Shown here one piece after another: positions 44,493 to 53,084 of a stretch of DNA of 64,000 bases. The notes beneath the pieces were generated by a model. That model did no database searches. It saw nothing but the letters and a program-made list of their open reading frames with translations, and was not told the origin of the DNA. This DNA comes from an uncultured Clostridia bacterium (GTDB lineage: Bacteria; Bacillota; Clostridia; Christensenellales; CAG-917). The DNA is taken from contig CANQBO010000002.1 of assembly GCA_947589475.1 (NCBI GenBank), positions 1-64,000 of the forward strand, given 5' to 3'. The translations under genes were made by a program, and so were the position numbers. Each line of letters starts with the position of its first letter. Position 1 is the first letter of the stretch.

Positions 44493-45491
44493 ATGTCAAC
44501 AGATATGTATACATCAAAATTATCCGTACGGGACACCGAAAAGGCGATAAAGTTTGTCAAGGACACGTTTCAACGCAATCTTGTCAAATGTTTCGGCTTA
44601 CAGAGGGTGTCCGCGCCGCTGTTTGTGCTCAGCGGGACGGGCATAAACGACGATTTGACAGGGGTGGAAAGGCCAGTGACTTTCGATGTTCCCGGCTTAG
44701 GCGGAGCGAACGTGGAAGTCGTGCAATCTCTTGCGAAGTGGAAACGCGTAGCCCTAAAAAGATACGGCTATCGCGACGGCGAGGGGCTGTATACGGACAT
44801 GAACGCCATACGTCGCGACGACATCCTCGACGCACAGCACAGTGTGTACGTGGATCAGTGGGATTGGGAGATGGTCATCTCGAAGGGGCACCGTACGGCG
44901 AACTTTTTGAAGATGGTGGTCTCGCGCATCGTGGGGGCGGTCGTCGACACGCTGGAGGAAACGAAGAGGTATTTTCCAAACATAACGCTTTCGCTCTCGC
45001 GCGACGTCAAATTTGTGACGGCGCAAGAGGCGCTCGACCGCTATCCCGACCTTTCGGCGCACGACAGGGAAAGGGCGCTATGCAAGGAATACGGCACTGT
45101 GTTTTTGATGGGCATAGGCGGCGCGCTTTCGGACGGGAAGCCGCACGAAGGCAGGGCGCCCGACTATGACGATTGGACTTTAAACGGCGACATCCTCTTT
45201 TACGACGCCGTAATCGACGACAGTGTGGAGATCTCGTCTATGGGCGTTAGAGTGGACGCGGACAGTCTCTTGAGACAGCTTGAGATCGCGGGCGCGACGG
45301 ACAGGCTGAAGTATGATTATCACAAGCAAGTGCTCGCGGGCGAACTTCCTTTGTCGATAGGCGGAGGCATAGGACAGTCGAGGCTTTGTATGCTCCTTCT
45401 CGAGAAGGCGCACATCGGCGAGGTGCAGGTGGGAATTTGGCCCGACGAGATGCGCGCGGAGTGCGAGAAGAAAGGCGTCAAGCTGTTGTGA
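44493..45491 (+). CDS. asnA: Aspartate--ammonia ligase (asparagine synthetase A)
   Basis: 332 residues from the ATG at 44493. The family begins close to MYTSKLSVRDTEKAIKFVKD, and SAPLFVLSGTGINDDLTGVE, VVQSLAKWKR and GGGIGQSRLCMLLL match the class II synthetase-like AsnA. It makes asparagine from aspartate, ammonia and ATP. A start at 44424 is possible but would add 23 unrelated residues adjoining a palindrome. No ribosome binding site at any start; a -10 box lies 8 bases before 44493. Between asnS and aspS. Confidence 0.92.
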   Translation: MSTDMYTSKLSVRDTEKAIKFVKDTFQRNLVKCFGLQRVSAPLFVLSGTGINDDLTGVERPVTFDVPGLGGANVEVVQSLAKWKRVALKRYGYRDGEGLYTDMNAIRRDDILDAQHSVYVDQWDWEMVISKGHRTANFLKMVVSRIVGAVVDTLEETKRYFPNITLSLSRDVKFVTAQEALDRYPDLSAHDRERALCKEYGTVFLMGIGGALSDGKPHEGRAPDYDDWTLNGDILFYDAVIDDSVEISSMGVRVDADSLLRQLEIAGATDRLKYDYHKQVLAGELPLSIGGGIGQSRLCMLLLEKAHIGEVQVGIWPDEMRAECEKKGVKLL

Positions 45492-45558
45492 AACTGCAAA
45501 AAGCGGGGTTTATCCTCGCAAAATATACAAATAAACTCTTGAAATTGAGGTTTTGGCT

Positions 45559-47310
45559 ATGGAAATGAGAACACACAATTGCGGAGAGCTTCGCGAGAGC
45601 GATGTCGGCAAAAGGGTCAAACTTTGCGGTTGGCTTAGCAGTGTACGCGACCTCGGCGCGGTCATCTTTTTCGTGTTGAGAGACTACTATGGCTACACGC
45701 AAGCGGTCGCGAGCGACGAGGCTTTGAAGGAGCAGATACGCTCCATTCCGCGCGAGAGCACGGTGTCCGTCGAGGGCAAGGTGGCGTTGAGGAGCGCACC
45801 GAATAAAGATATGCCTACGGGTATGATAGAGATCGAGCCCGAGAAGGTGGAAATACTCGGCAGGTGCTATGAACAGCTCCCCTTCGAGATCGCCGCGTCC
45901 ACGCAGTCGAGAGAGGACACTCGCCTCAAATATCGCTTCCTCGACCTGCGCAACCCCGAGGTCAAAAACAAGATAATCTTCCGCTCGAAAGTTGTGAGCT
46001 ATTTGAGGCAGAAGATGACGGAGCTGGGTTTCCTCGAGATCACGACGCCCATTCTTACGTCAAGCTCGCCCGAAGGAGCGAGGGACTACATCGTGCCGTC
46101 GAGGATATACCCTGGGCGTTTTTACGCGCTTCCGCAAGCCCCCCAGCAATACAAACAGTTGCTTATGACGAGCGGCTTTGACAGATACTTCCAAATCGCG
46201 CCCTGCTTCAGGGACGAGGACGCGCGCGCGGACAGAAGTCCCGGCGAGTTCTATCAGCTCGATTGCGAGATGTGCTTCGCCACGCAGGAGGACGTATTTG
46301 CCGTAATGGAGCAGGTCTTGAGCGGCGTTTTCAAGGAGTTCTCTCCCGCGGGCTGCAAAGTGGACGAGGGTCCCTTCCGTCGCATCTCCTATCGCGACGC
46401 GATGAGGGATTACGGCTCCGACAAGCCCGATCTGCGCAACCCCCTGCTCATAAAGGACGTTACGGACATCCTCGAGGGCAAGGCGCCGTTCTTCGAGAAG
46501 GGCAAGACGATAAAGGCTGTCGCGGTGGACAATTTTACGCAGACGAGGAAGTGGATAGACTCCCTCGCGGAGCGCGTTAAACAAAACGGCGCTTCGGGCA
46601 TGTATTGGCTCCGCCTCGACGACACCGGCGAGCTTACGGGCGGCATAGCGAAATTTGCGGCGGACGCGAAGGACGCGCTTGTCGAGAGGCTGGGACTCAA
46701 GGCGGGCAGTTTCGTCGCTTTTGTAGCGGAGGAAAAGGGCGTAGAAAAACAAGCGGGCTATTTGCGTACGGAACTCGGCACGGGGCTTGACTTGCTTGAG
46801 AAAAACGCATTCCGTTTCTGCTGGATCGTGGACTTCCCGATGTACGAGTACGACGATGACGGCGTACTCGGCTTCTGCCACAATCCGTTCTCCATGCCGC
46901 AGGGCGGCCTCGAGGCGCTCAACACGCAGGATCCTTTGGACATTCTTGCATATCAATACGACAGCGTCGTCAACGGCGTGGAACTGTCAAGCGGCGCGGT
47001 CAGAAATCACGAACCCGCCATTATGGAGCGCGCGTTTGAAATCGTCGGCTACGGCAAGGACGTTATAGAGCAGAAATTTTCCGCGCTGTACAACGCTTTC
47101 AAATTCGGAGCGCCTCCGCACGCGGGCATCGCTCCCGGCGTGGACAGAATGGTCATGCTCCTCCTCGGCGAGCAAAACATCCGTGAGATCATCACTTTCC
47201 CCATGGACAGAAATGCCCGCGACGTTTTGATGGGCGCCCCCTCGACGGTAACGGACAAACAACTCAAAGAGGTGCACATCAAGCTTGACTTGCCGAAGGG
47301 ACAGGCGTAG
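45559..47310 (+). CDS. aspS: Aspartyl-tRNA synthetase
   Basis: 583 residues, bacterial type. OB fold (VKLCGWLSSVRDLGAVIFFVLRD), motif 2 with CFRDEDARADRSPGEFYQLD, the bacterial GAD insertion (about 280-400), and motif 3 GAPPHAGIAPGVDRMVMLL. GAGG lies nine bases before the ATG at 45559; an in-frame TTG six bases earlier is less likely. Follows asnA by 67 bases, probably one transcript. Confidence 0.95.
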   Translation: MEMRTHNCGELRESDVGKRVKLCGWLSSVRDLGAVIFFVLRDYYGYTQAVASDEALKEQIRSIPRESTVSVEGKVALRSAPNKDMPTGMIEIEPEKVEILGRCYEQLPFEIAASTQSREDTRLKYRFLDLRNPEVKNKIIFRSKVVSYLRQKMTELGFLEITTPILTSSSPEGARDYIVPSRIYPGRFYALPQAPQQYKQLLMTSGFDRYFQIAPCFRDEDARADRSPGEFYQLDCEMCFATQEDVFAVMEQVLSGVFKEFSPAGCKVDEGPFRRISYRDAMRDYGSDKPDLRNPLLIKDVTDILEGKAPFFEKGKTIKAVAVDNFTQTRKWIDSLAERVKQNGASGMYWLRLDDTGELTGGIAKFAADAKDALVERLGLKAGSFVAFVAEEKGVEKQAGYLRTELGTGLDLLEKNAFRFCWIVDFPMYEYDDDGVLGFCHNPFSMPQGGLEALNTQDPLDILAYQYDSVVNGVELSSGAVRNHEPAIMERAFEIVGYGKDVIEQKFSALYNAFKFGAPPHAGIAPGVDRMVMLLLGEQNIREIITFPMDRNARDVLMGAPSTVTDKQLKEVHIKLDLPKGQA

Positions 47311-47387
47311 ACTTTGCAAAATGCGCCGAATATAGTGAGTTTTGAGGAAATTCACCCATAAATAAGCGCAAATGAGGCAAGTTATGT

Positions 47388-47416
47388 TTGACAAGGCGCG
47401 AAATATAGTTTATAAA
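47388..47416 (+). promoter_or_regulatory. Promoter of lipoprotein gene
   Basis: TTGACA, 17 bases, TATAAA, 58 bases before the ATG. Near consensus. Confidence 0.75.
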
Positions 47417-47474
47417 TATATAGCATAGACTTTTTGCACGCGTCCCCGCGACGTTTGCAAACAGGAGTTAAGTT

Positions 47475-48929
47475 ATGAAGAAGAAAATTACAATTATAGC
47501 CGCGGTTTTGGCTCTCGTCCTAGTGCTTTCGCTGGCGCTTGTCGCTTGCAACGAGTACAAGTGGAACAAGCTTGCCCCCGGCGAATCGAATGCGGATGTG
47601 ATATCCAACGGCGGCTATGCCGTGAAGCAGGGCAAGTATCTCTACTATGTCAACGGCTTTGACGGTACGGACGCGGACAACACTTTCGGCGTCCCTGTCA
47701 AGCAGGCGATCCTGCGCAGTGAAGTGACCGAAGAAAACGGCACTTTGACGGTGGACAACTCCACGACGCAGGTCGTCGTGCCAAAGACGGTGCTCTATTC
47801 AAGCAGCGTAAAGGACGGCGGCATCGCCGTGTTCGGCGAGTGGATATATTATGCCACGCCCAACTATGACAAGGATAAGACGGGCACCGCTTCCACCACG
47901 GACATCGACTTTATGCGCACAAAGACGGACGGCTCCGTCACTCAGAAGATCGCAAAGATAAGCGGACGCGACACAAGGTATCTCTTCACTCCAAACAGAA
48001 TACTCTATGTCAGCGGCACATCCGTAAATTACATCGACTTTTCGGGCATGAAGACCAACAAGTCCATCGACAACGGCAAGGGCGCAAAGAGCGGCACTCT
48101 TATTCAAAACGTCTCGGGCACCGTGCTTTGGAGTATGGACGATCCCGGCGAGCGCATTTTCTATGTCGAGAGCGTGACAGGCGCGGACAGCTATAAGCAA
48201 TACAACAACCTGTGCTCCATCAAGTGGGACGGCTCGGACAAAAAAGTGCTCGCGACGGAAGACACCTTCCTTGAAGGTGAGGACGATCCCGCGAAGAGCG
48301 TTCTCAAAGTGTTCAAGTTTACGCTTGTCAACATGCTTGTCGAGGAAAACGACGTCACGCTGTACTACACAAAGACCCACCGCAACGGCTCATCCGACAC
48401 ATCGGACGGTTTCTTCTGCGCGAAGGCGAGCAACATCAAGGAAACGGAGTATCGCATGACCACGCAAAGCGTCTCTTCCGTCTATCCTCTCGGATATGGT
48501 GAGGGCGCACTGCTCACCGTCTCGAGCAACGTCTACAAATTCGACAAGCCCACCACCGAGCAGACGACGGACGAAGGCAAACTCGAGGACAGGCTCATCG
48601 TCAGCGGCTCTCCCACGATTTGCTATGCGGACAAGGACGCAAAAAAGATATATTATACGTCGTCTTCCGTCACGGGACTTGCCTGCATATCCTATGATCT
48701 GACGAAGCTCGACAATCAGGCAATCGTTTTCGGAGAGGGCATCAAGACGGATTGGCTCAATCTCGATTTCATCGGCACCAACCTCTTCTTCTTCGCGACG
48801 GACGACAGCAACTATGTCCACTGCATCGACGTCACAAAGCCCATTTACGGACAGCTCGACGAGGACGGCGAGCAAGTCAAGACGGCTTACGTCGGAATTC
48901 CCATTGAAGAGGACGAGGACGCAGAGTAA
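47475..48929 (+). CDS. Secreted lipoprotein, DUF5050/beta-propeller-like
   Basis: 484 residues. Signal peptide KKKITIIAAVLALVLV then lipobox LALVAC near residue 25, so it is lipid-anchored outside the membrane. The mature part repeats short strand pairs such as GKYLYYVNG, EWIYYATPNYDKD and KKIYYTSSSVTG, which suggest a propeller of the DUF5050 kind; this is a resemblance, not a firm match. The C-terminus is acidic. AGGAGTTAAGTT precedes the ATG. A terminator follows. Ligand unknown. Confidence 0.65.
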   Translation: MKKKITIIAAVLALVLVLSLALVACNEYKWNKLAPGESNADVISNGGYAVKQGKYLYYVNGFDGTDADNTFGVPVKQAILRSEVTEENGTLTVDNSTTQVVVPKTVLYSSSVKDGGIAVFGEWIYYATPNYDKDKTGTASTTDIDFMRTKTDGSVTQKIAKISGRDTRYLFTPNRILYVSGTSVNYIDFSGMKTNKSIDNGKGAKSGTLIQNVSGTVLWSMDDPGERIFYVESVTGADSYKQYNNLCSIKWDGSDKKVLATEDTFLEGEDDPAKSVLKVFKFTLVNMLVEENDVTLYYTKTHRNGSSDTSDGFFCAKASNIKETEYRMTTQSVSSVYPLGYGEGALLTVSSNVYKFDKPTTEQTTDEGKLEDRLIVSGSPTICYADKDAKKIYYTSSSVTGLACISYDLTKLDNQAIVFGEGIKTDWLNLDFIGTNLFFFATDDSNYVHCIDVTKPIYGQLDEDGEQVKTAYVGIPIEEDEDAE

Positions 48930-48947
48930 ACAAAAGCACTCATTCGG

Positions 48948-48970
48948 GGGCGGGAAATTCCCGCCCTTTT
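48948..48970 (+). terminator. Terminator behind the lipoprotein
   Basis: GGGCGGG pairs with CCCGCCC around AAATT, followed by TTTT. Confidence 0.75.
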
Positions 48971-49006
48971 GCATACAAAAAATCGCGGGAAAGCGAAGGT
49001 ATCATC

Positions 49007-49732
49007 ATGACAAAGACAATATTCATCACGGGCGGCAGTCGTGGCATAGGCGAGGCGGTCGTGCGCGCGGCGGCGGGCAAATACAACGTCGCTTTCACCT
49101 ATCTGAAAAGCGAGGATAGGGCAAGGGCGCTCGAGCGCGAACTCGACGAGAGATTCGGAGGCATACTCGCCGTCAAATGCGACGTCGCGGACGGCGACAG
49201 CGTCCTCTCCGCCTATCAAGCCGCAAAAACGCGCTTCAAGCATATCGACATCCTCGTCAACAACGCGGGCGTCTCCAAAAGCGGCTTGCTCATCGATATG
49301 TCCCCTAAAGAATGGCGCGCGCTTATGGCGGTCAACCTCGACGGCGCGTACCTCATGACGCATACCGTCCTTCCCGATATGCTCGCCGCAGGGCGCGGCG
49401 CGATCGTCAACGTCTCTTCGATATGGGGAGTGCAGGGCGCAAGCTGTGAGGTCGCCTACTCCGCAAGCAAAGCCGCGCTCATCGGCTTCACAAAAGCCCT
49501 CGCAAAGGAAGTCGCCCCCATGGGCGTCACCGTAAACGCGGTCGCTCCCGGCGCCATCGACACCGATATGATGAAGTGCTACACCGAGGATGAGGTCGCC
49601 GCGCTCATCGCCGATCATATCCCCATCGGTCGCCTCGGCTCCCCCGCCGAAGTCGCCGAAGCCATTCTCTTTCTCGCCGAACATCCCTACATCACGGGAC
49701 AGACCCTCTCCGTCGACGGCGGCATGTGCTGA
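49007..49732 (+). CDS. ymfI: SDR reductase, YmfI-like (EF-P 5-aminopentanone reductase type)
   Basis: 241 residues, classical short-chain dehydrogenase. NADPH loop TGGSRGIGEA, NNAG, catalytic Ser in SSIWGVQGASCEV and YxxxK in YSASKAA. The SS-W-G...GASCEV block is what I recall from YmfI, which completes the 5-aminopentanol modification of elongation factor P, rather than from FabG. That assignment is from memory, and FabG-like 3-oxoacyl-ACP reductase is the alternative. No fab genes are adjacent. Follows a terminator, so it is probably transcribed alone. Followed by a family A repeat. Confidence 0.75.
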   Translation: MTKTIFITGGSRGIGEAVVRAAAGKYNVAFTYLKSEDRARALERELDERFGGILAVKCDVADGDSVLSAYQAAKTRFKHIDILVNNAGVSKSGLLIDMSPKEWRALMAVNLDGAYLMTHTVLPDMLAAGRGAIVNVSSIWGVQGASCEVAYSASKAALIGFTKALAKEVAPMGVTVNAVAPGAIDTDMMKCYTEDEVAALIADHIPIGRLGSPAEVAEAILFLAEHPYITGQTLSVDGGMC

Positions 49733-50450
49733 GTGAGTATTATGCGGGGTTCCACCCCGCTTCTTCGTAATGTTGTAAGTGGGCTACTCGCCCACGCCTC
49801 GGCAAAGGGCGATTTGCCCATTGCAAACCCAAGCTAAAAACGCGCGAACGTCGTGACTTTAGTCACTAGTTTGCGCGTTTTTTGATTGTATGCAATTGCC
49901 AAATTCCTGCGTGAGAACATGATATTTACGTTTGCCTTATCTGAGTGTTTCTTTTATTTTACCTAACTTCTGACTGTGCGTTTTTGTAATAAGCGTCATG
50001 CATTGTCTGAGTGTATTCTCTAAGACCCCCACCACCCGCTATTCAGCGGGAGCCTCCCCCTAAAATCACCCCACAAAATCACTGCGTAATTTTGCGGGGA
50101 CCCCGATAACGTTCCTACACTCACGCTGTAAAGGGGTATGCCCATAAGCGGATAATTGAAAGGTTGTCTTTGTATAATAACGAAAACTCTGTCTGGGCTT
50201 ATAACGGAAATCTGTGTCTGGGTGTTGGCATCGCCCTTGATTTACCCCACGAAAAATGCTTTTCGTGGGGACCCCGATTTTGCTCAGACAACGTGAATAT
50301 AGGGGGAGGCTCCGCGCTTTGCGCGGTGGTGGGGGTCCCGACTTATAACGCAACCTTTGTCCGAGCGTTTTTATACACGTCGATTGCCTTGTCCGATGGC
50401 AGACGCATTTTTGTGTGGAAATATAGCTTTATATAAATTAAATAAAGCAT
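49733..50450. repeat. Repeat island with family A and D units
   Basis: 49740-49935 is family A (stem CGCGCGAAC with inner GTGACTTTAGTCAC). 50028-50160 is the composite cassette in reverse, with apical hairpin CCCGCTATTCAGCGGG. 50225-50345 is a forward cassette. No gene. Confidence 0.6.
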
Positions 50451-50467
50451 TTTGGAAAGCGGCAATA

Positions 50468-50496
50468 TTGACAAGAATAAAGCATTGAGATATACT
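50468..50496 (+). promoter_or_regulatory. Promoter of the 773-residue lipoprotein
   Basis: TTGACA, 17 bases, TATACT, 76 bases before the ATG. Confidence 0.75.
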
Positions 50497-50572
50497 GATA
50501 ACATCAATAGACGCGCGCGTAAGGCGCTTACGCAAGGCGAGGAGGGCGCGTGCGTCAATGGAGGAAATAAAT

Positions 50573-52891
50573 ATGAAAAAGTTCAATTTGCGGGCTATGC
50601 TCATCGTCGTGTTGGCGCTTGTCATGGTCTTTGCGCTTGTCGCTTGCGATCCGAAGGACGACAATGGCAAAGACAATCCGAGCAAGGACGGAGGTACGAC
50701 TCAAGCAGACGCATACAAATATTCCTCGGTAGACTATTTCAACAGTCTGTGGGAGGTGGCGGACGACATCGGAAACGAGAATATCTCGGACGAAAGCGTC
50801 TATCTCAGCGCGGATATAGGCATCAAAGTCGGCACAAGGAAATTTGAGAAAGTCCAGGGTGATTTGATCAAGGGCACGCAAAGATACGAGCAAGTCATCG
50901 TAGGCTACAACAACGAGGAGAGCACGGAGTTCGGCATAAAGCTCGAGGCAGTCGTAGACAGGAAGAACGAGGACAGCAAAAACACCGTGATCAAGGGGAC
51001 GCTGTATTCGGGAAGCGTCGAGATCGCGGGGATATACTATGCGATCGCGGAGCCTGACAACTTTTACATCGACTTTGCGGGACAGCATATCCTCTTCCCC
51101 CTGCACATCGCGTTTGAGCTGGGAGAAAAGACCTATTCAAACAACGATCTCGGGGCGACGCTGTACGGAAAACTTTTGAAAAAAAGCTTTACGATCAAAG
51201 AAAACCCGATGACGCTTCTGGACATACTCGATACGATCGTCGGCGATATGGGCGAGGAGTGGAGCCTTGACGACCTTGTCAACGGCATTTTGCCTTTTGT
51301 CGGCTTCGATCCTCAAGACATAGTGGAGCTTGTTCGAGGCATCAGCCCCGCTTTTGCGGAAGGGCTTATGAACAATGGCAAGTTGAGCATAAAGCGCGCT
51401 CTCACCAACGCGGACATCAGCGAGCAATTTTTCAAAGCATATAAAAACGGCGACACATACAGCGTGACGTCCTCCATGCTCGAGGACACTATCAAAAACA
51501 GTATAATACCTAAGGGCAGCAGGGCAAACGCGCATTTTGACATAAGTTATGTCAAGGAGGGGGACGACGCCATTAAGGACGGAGTCACGATAAACCTTGA
51601 CATCGAGGATACGTCTTATGCCGTACCGATGAACGGGAAGCACCCCTTTGTGGCGATACAGATCAAGGACCTTAAGTTTGGCGACTCCGCAAAACATCCT
51701 GTAACCGTCAACAAGACGGCATACAAGAAAGACGTTCAGCTCGAGGTCAAAAATACGCTCGATATAAGCGGCGTGACCCTCAACGGCGAGCCTTTAGACG
51801 GCCCCAACCACGACAAGAAATTCGAGTTCGGCGCAAAGCTGAAACTAGACTTTGAACAAAAAGACTTGTCACAAAACGGCACGCAGGCAAATGTCTACGT
51901 TCAGTACGACAACAAAAAGATAATAGATTTAAGCTATGTGCACGGCAGACTCGCTTTCGTAGTCGACAACACAGTCACTTTATGCGGTCTCAACGCGGCG
52001 GACAAAGTCGTCGAACTTTTGGGCGACGCCATATATAAGGGCGTAGGCGATACTTTCTTCAAAGAGGACAAGACAAAACTCAATGAGTTTGCAGATCTGT
52101 TCTTCGAAGGCGGAGCGGCAGGGGATCATAAGAAAATCAAATCGGACTTCAAAGGCGCGGTTTGGACGAATATCGACCCCAACAACTTGTTGCAAGCGGC
52201 GGTAGACAACATCGTCTCGGGCATAAAGAATATCGTTGACAGCGGCAATCAGAACAAAGCGGTCGCTACGGCGCCGCTAAACACGAAGTGCGCATCAGAC
52301 CTCCTGTACATTCTGTTCAGAGACGCGATCAAGGGGCTTGACGACGGCAAGATACAGCTGAGCGTCGACAACTCGGTGCAATTTGTCTGCAATATAGTCA
52401 ACAAGATGTTCGGCTTGCCCATCAAAGCCACAGATAAGACTCCCGAAGTGCCGGCATGGACGCTAAAAGGTTGCGAGGAACAGCTCAAAGACTTGATCGT
52501 CGCCGCGGTCGCAATGAGCGCAAATCCCGATGCAGAACAACTTGACAAAGCGGCAATTGACGCCGCTGCACAGCTGATCGACAACGCCATAAAGGAGATT
52601 TTTATAGCCGACGCACAAAGTAAGGCGCCCCTCACGCTTGCGGGCGTCGACTTCTCGACAAAACCCGAAGGGACGACCTATCTCGAGTTTCTGCTCTCCG
52701 CGGCGCTTCAAAATCTCGGCGCGAGTATGGACCTCGACTTCACTCATGGATGCAGCGCTACTTTGACCGCTAAGTTTGCGGGCGTAACGATCGCTTATGC
52801 GTCCGAGATGACGGTCAACGGTTCTCCGGCCGCTCAAAAGGACCTTGCCGAAGGAGTCACGAAAGGCACTGCGGGCTGGTATGTCGGCTGA
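50573..52891 (+). CDS. Large secreted lipoprotein, family not recognised
   Basis: 772 residues. Signal peptide with lipobox FALVAC, then a Lys/Asp/Asn-rich linker. The mature part is mixed alpha/beta and rich in charged residues, with no motif I know. Local sequences such as TLLDILDTIVGDMGEEWSL recall the repeat units of the 1503-residue protein only loosely. GGAGGAAATAAAT precedes the ATG at 50573. Strong own promoter. Probably an abundant surface protein; role unknown. Confidence 0.65.
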   Translation: MKKFNLRAMLIVVLALVMVFALVACDPKDDNGKDNPSKDGGTTQADAYKYSSVDYFNSLWEVADDIGNENISDESVYLSADIGIKVGTRKFEKVQGDLIKGTQRYEQVIVGYNNEESTEFGIKLEAVVDRKNEDSKNTVIKGTLYSGSVEIAGIYYAIAEPDNFYIDFAGQHILFPLHIAFELGEKTYSNNDLGATLYGKLLKKSFTIKENPMTLLDILDTIVGDMGEEWSLDDLVNGILPFVGFDPQDIVELVRGISPAFAEGLMNNGKLSIKRALTNADISEQFFKAYKNGDTYSVTSSMLEDTIKNSIIPKGSRANAHFDISYVKEGDDAIKDGVTINLDIEDTSYAVPMNGKHPFVAIQIKDLKFGDSAKHPVTVNKTAYKKDVQLEVKNTLDISGVTLNGEPLDGPNHDKKFEFGAKLKLDFEQKDLSQNGTQANVYVQYDNKKIIDLSYVHGRLAFVVDNTVTLCGLNAADKVVELLGDAIYKGVGDTFFKEDKTKLNEFADLFFEGGAAGDHKKIKSDFKGAVWTNIDPNNLLQAAVDNIVSGIKNIVDSGNQNKAVATAPLNTKCASDLLYILFRDAIKGLDDGKIQLSVDNSVQFVCNIVNKMFGLPIKATDKTPEVPAWTLKGCEEQLKDLIVAAVAMSANPDAEQLDKAAIDAAAQLIDNAIKEIFIADAQSKAPLTLAGVDFSTKPEGTTYLEFLLSAALQNLGASMDLDFTHGCSATLTAKFAGVTIAYASEMTVNGSPAAQKDLAEGVTKGTAGWYVG

Positions 52892-53048
52892 CGGCTTGAT
52901 GGATCTGCATCAGCGGGGCTACTCGTTTAGAATAATACCTGTAAGTTTAAGGTGTGGAGCAACGATCCGCACCTTAAATTGTATTCTTGCGGGTGCGTAG
53001 CCCGCGGATGGACCTGCGCGCATATGTGCGCGCGGGCGAAATATAATC

Positions 53049-53077
53049 TTGCGTATAAAGACGGGGTGTGATATAAT
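53049..53077 (+). promoter_or_regulatory. Promoter of the M28-like gene, leaderless arrangement
   Basis: TTGCGT, 17 bases, TATAAT with an extended TG one base upstream. The ATG at 53085 is 7 bases beyond the -10 box. Confidence 0.65.
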
Positions 53078-53084
53078 AAGCGTT

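Noticed and set aside
49007..49732. FabG of fatty acid synthesis
   Set aside because: No fab neighbours, and the SSIWG...GASCEV block fits YmfI better; kept only as alternative.
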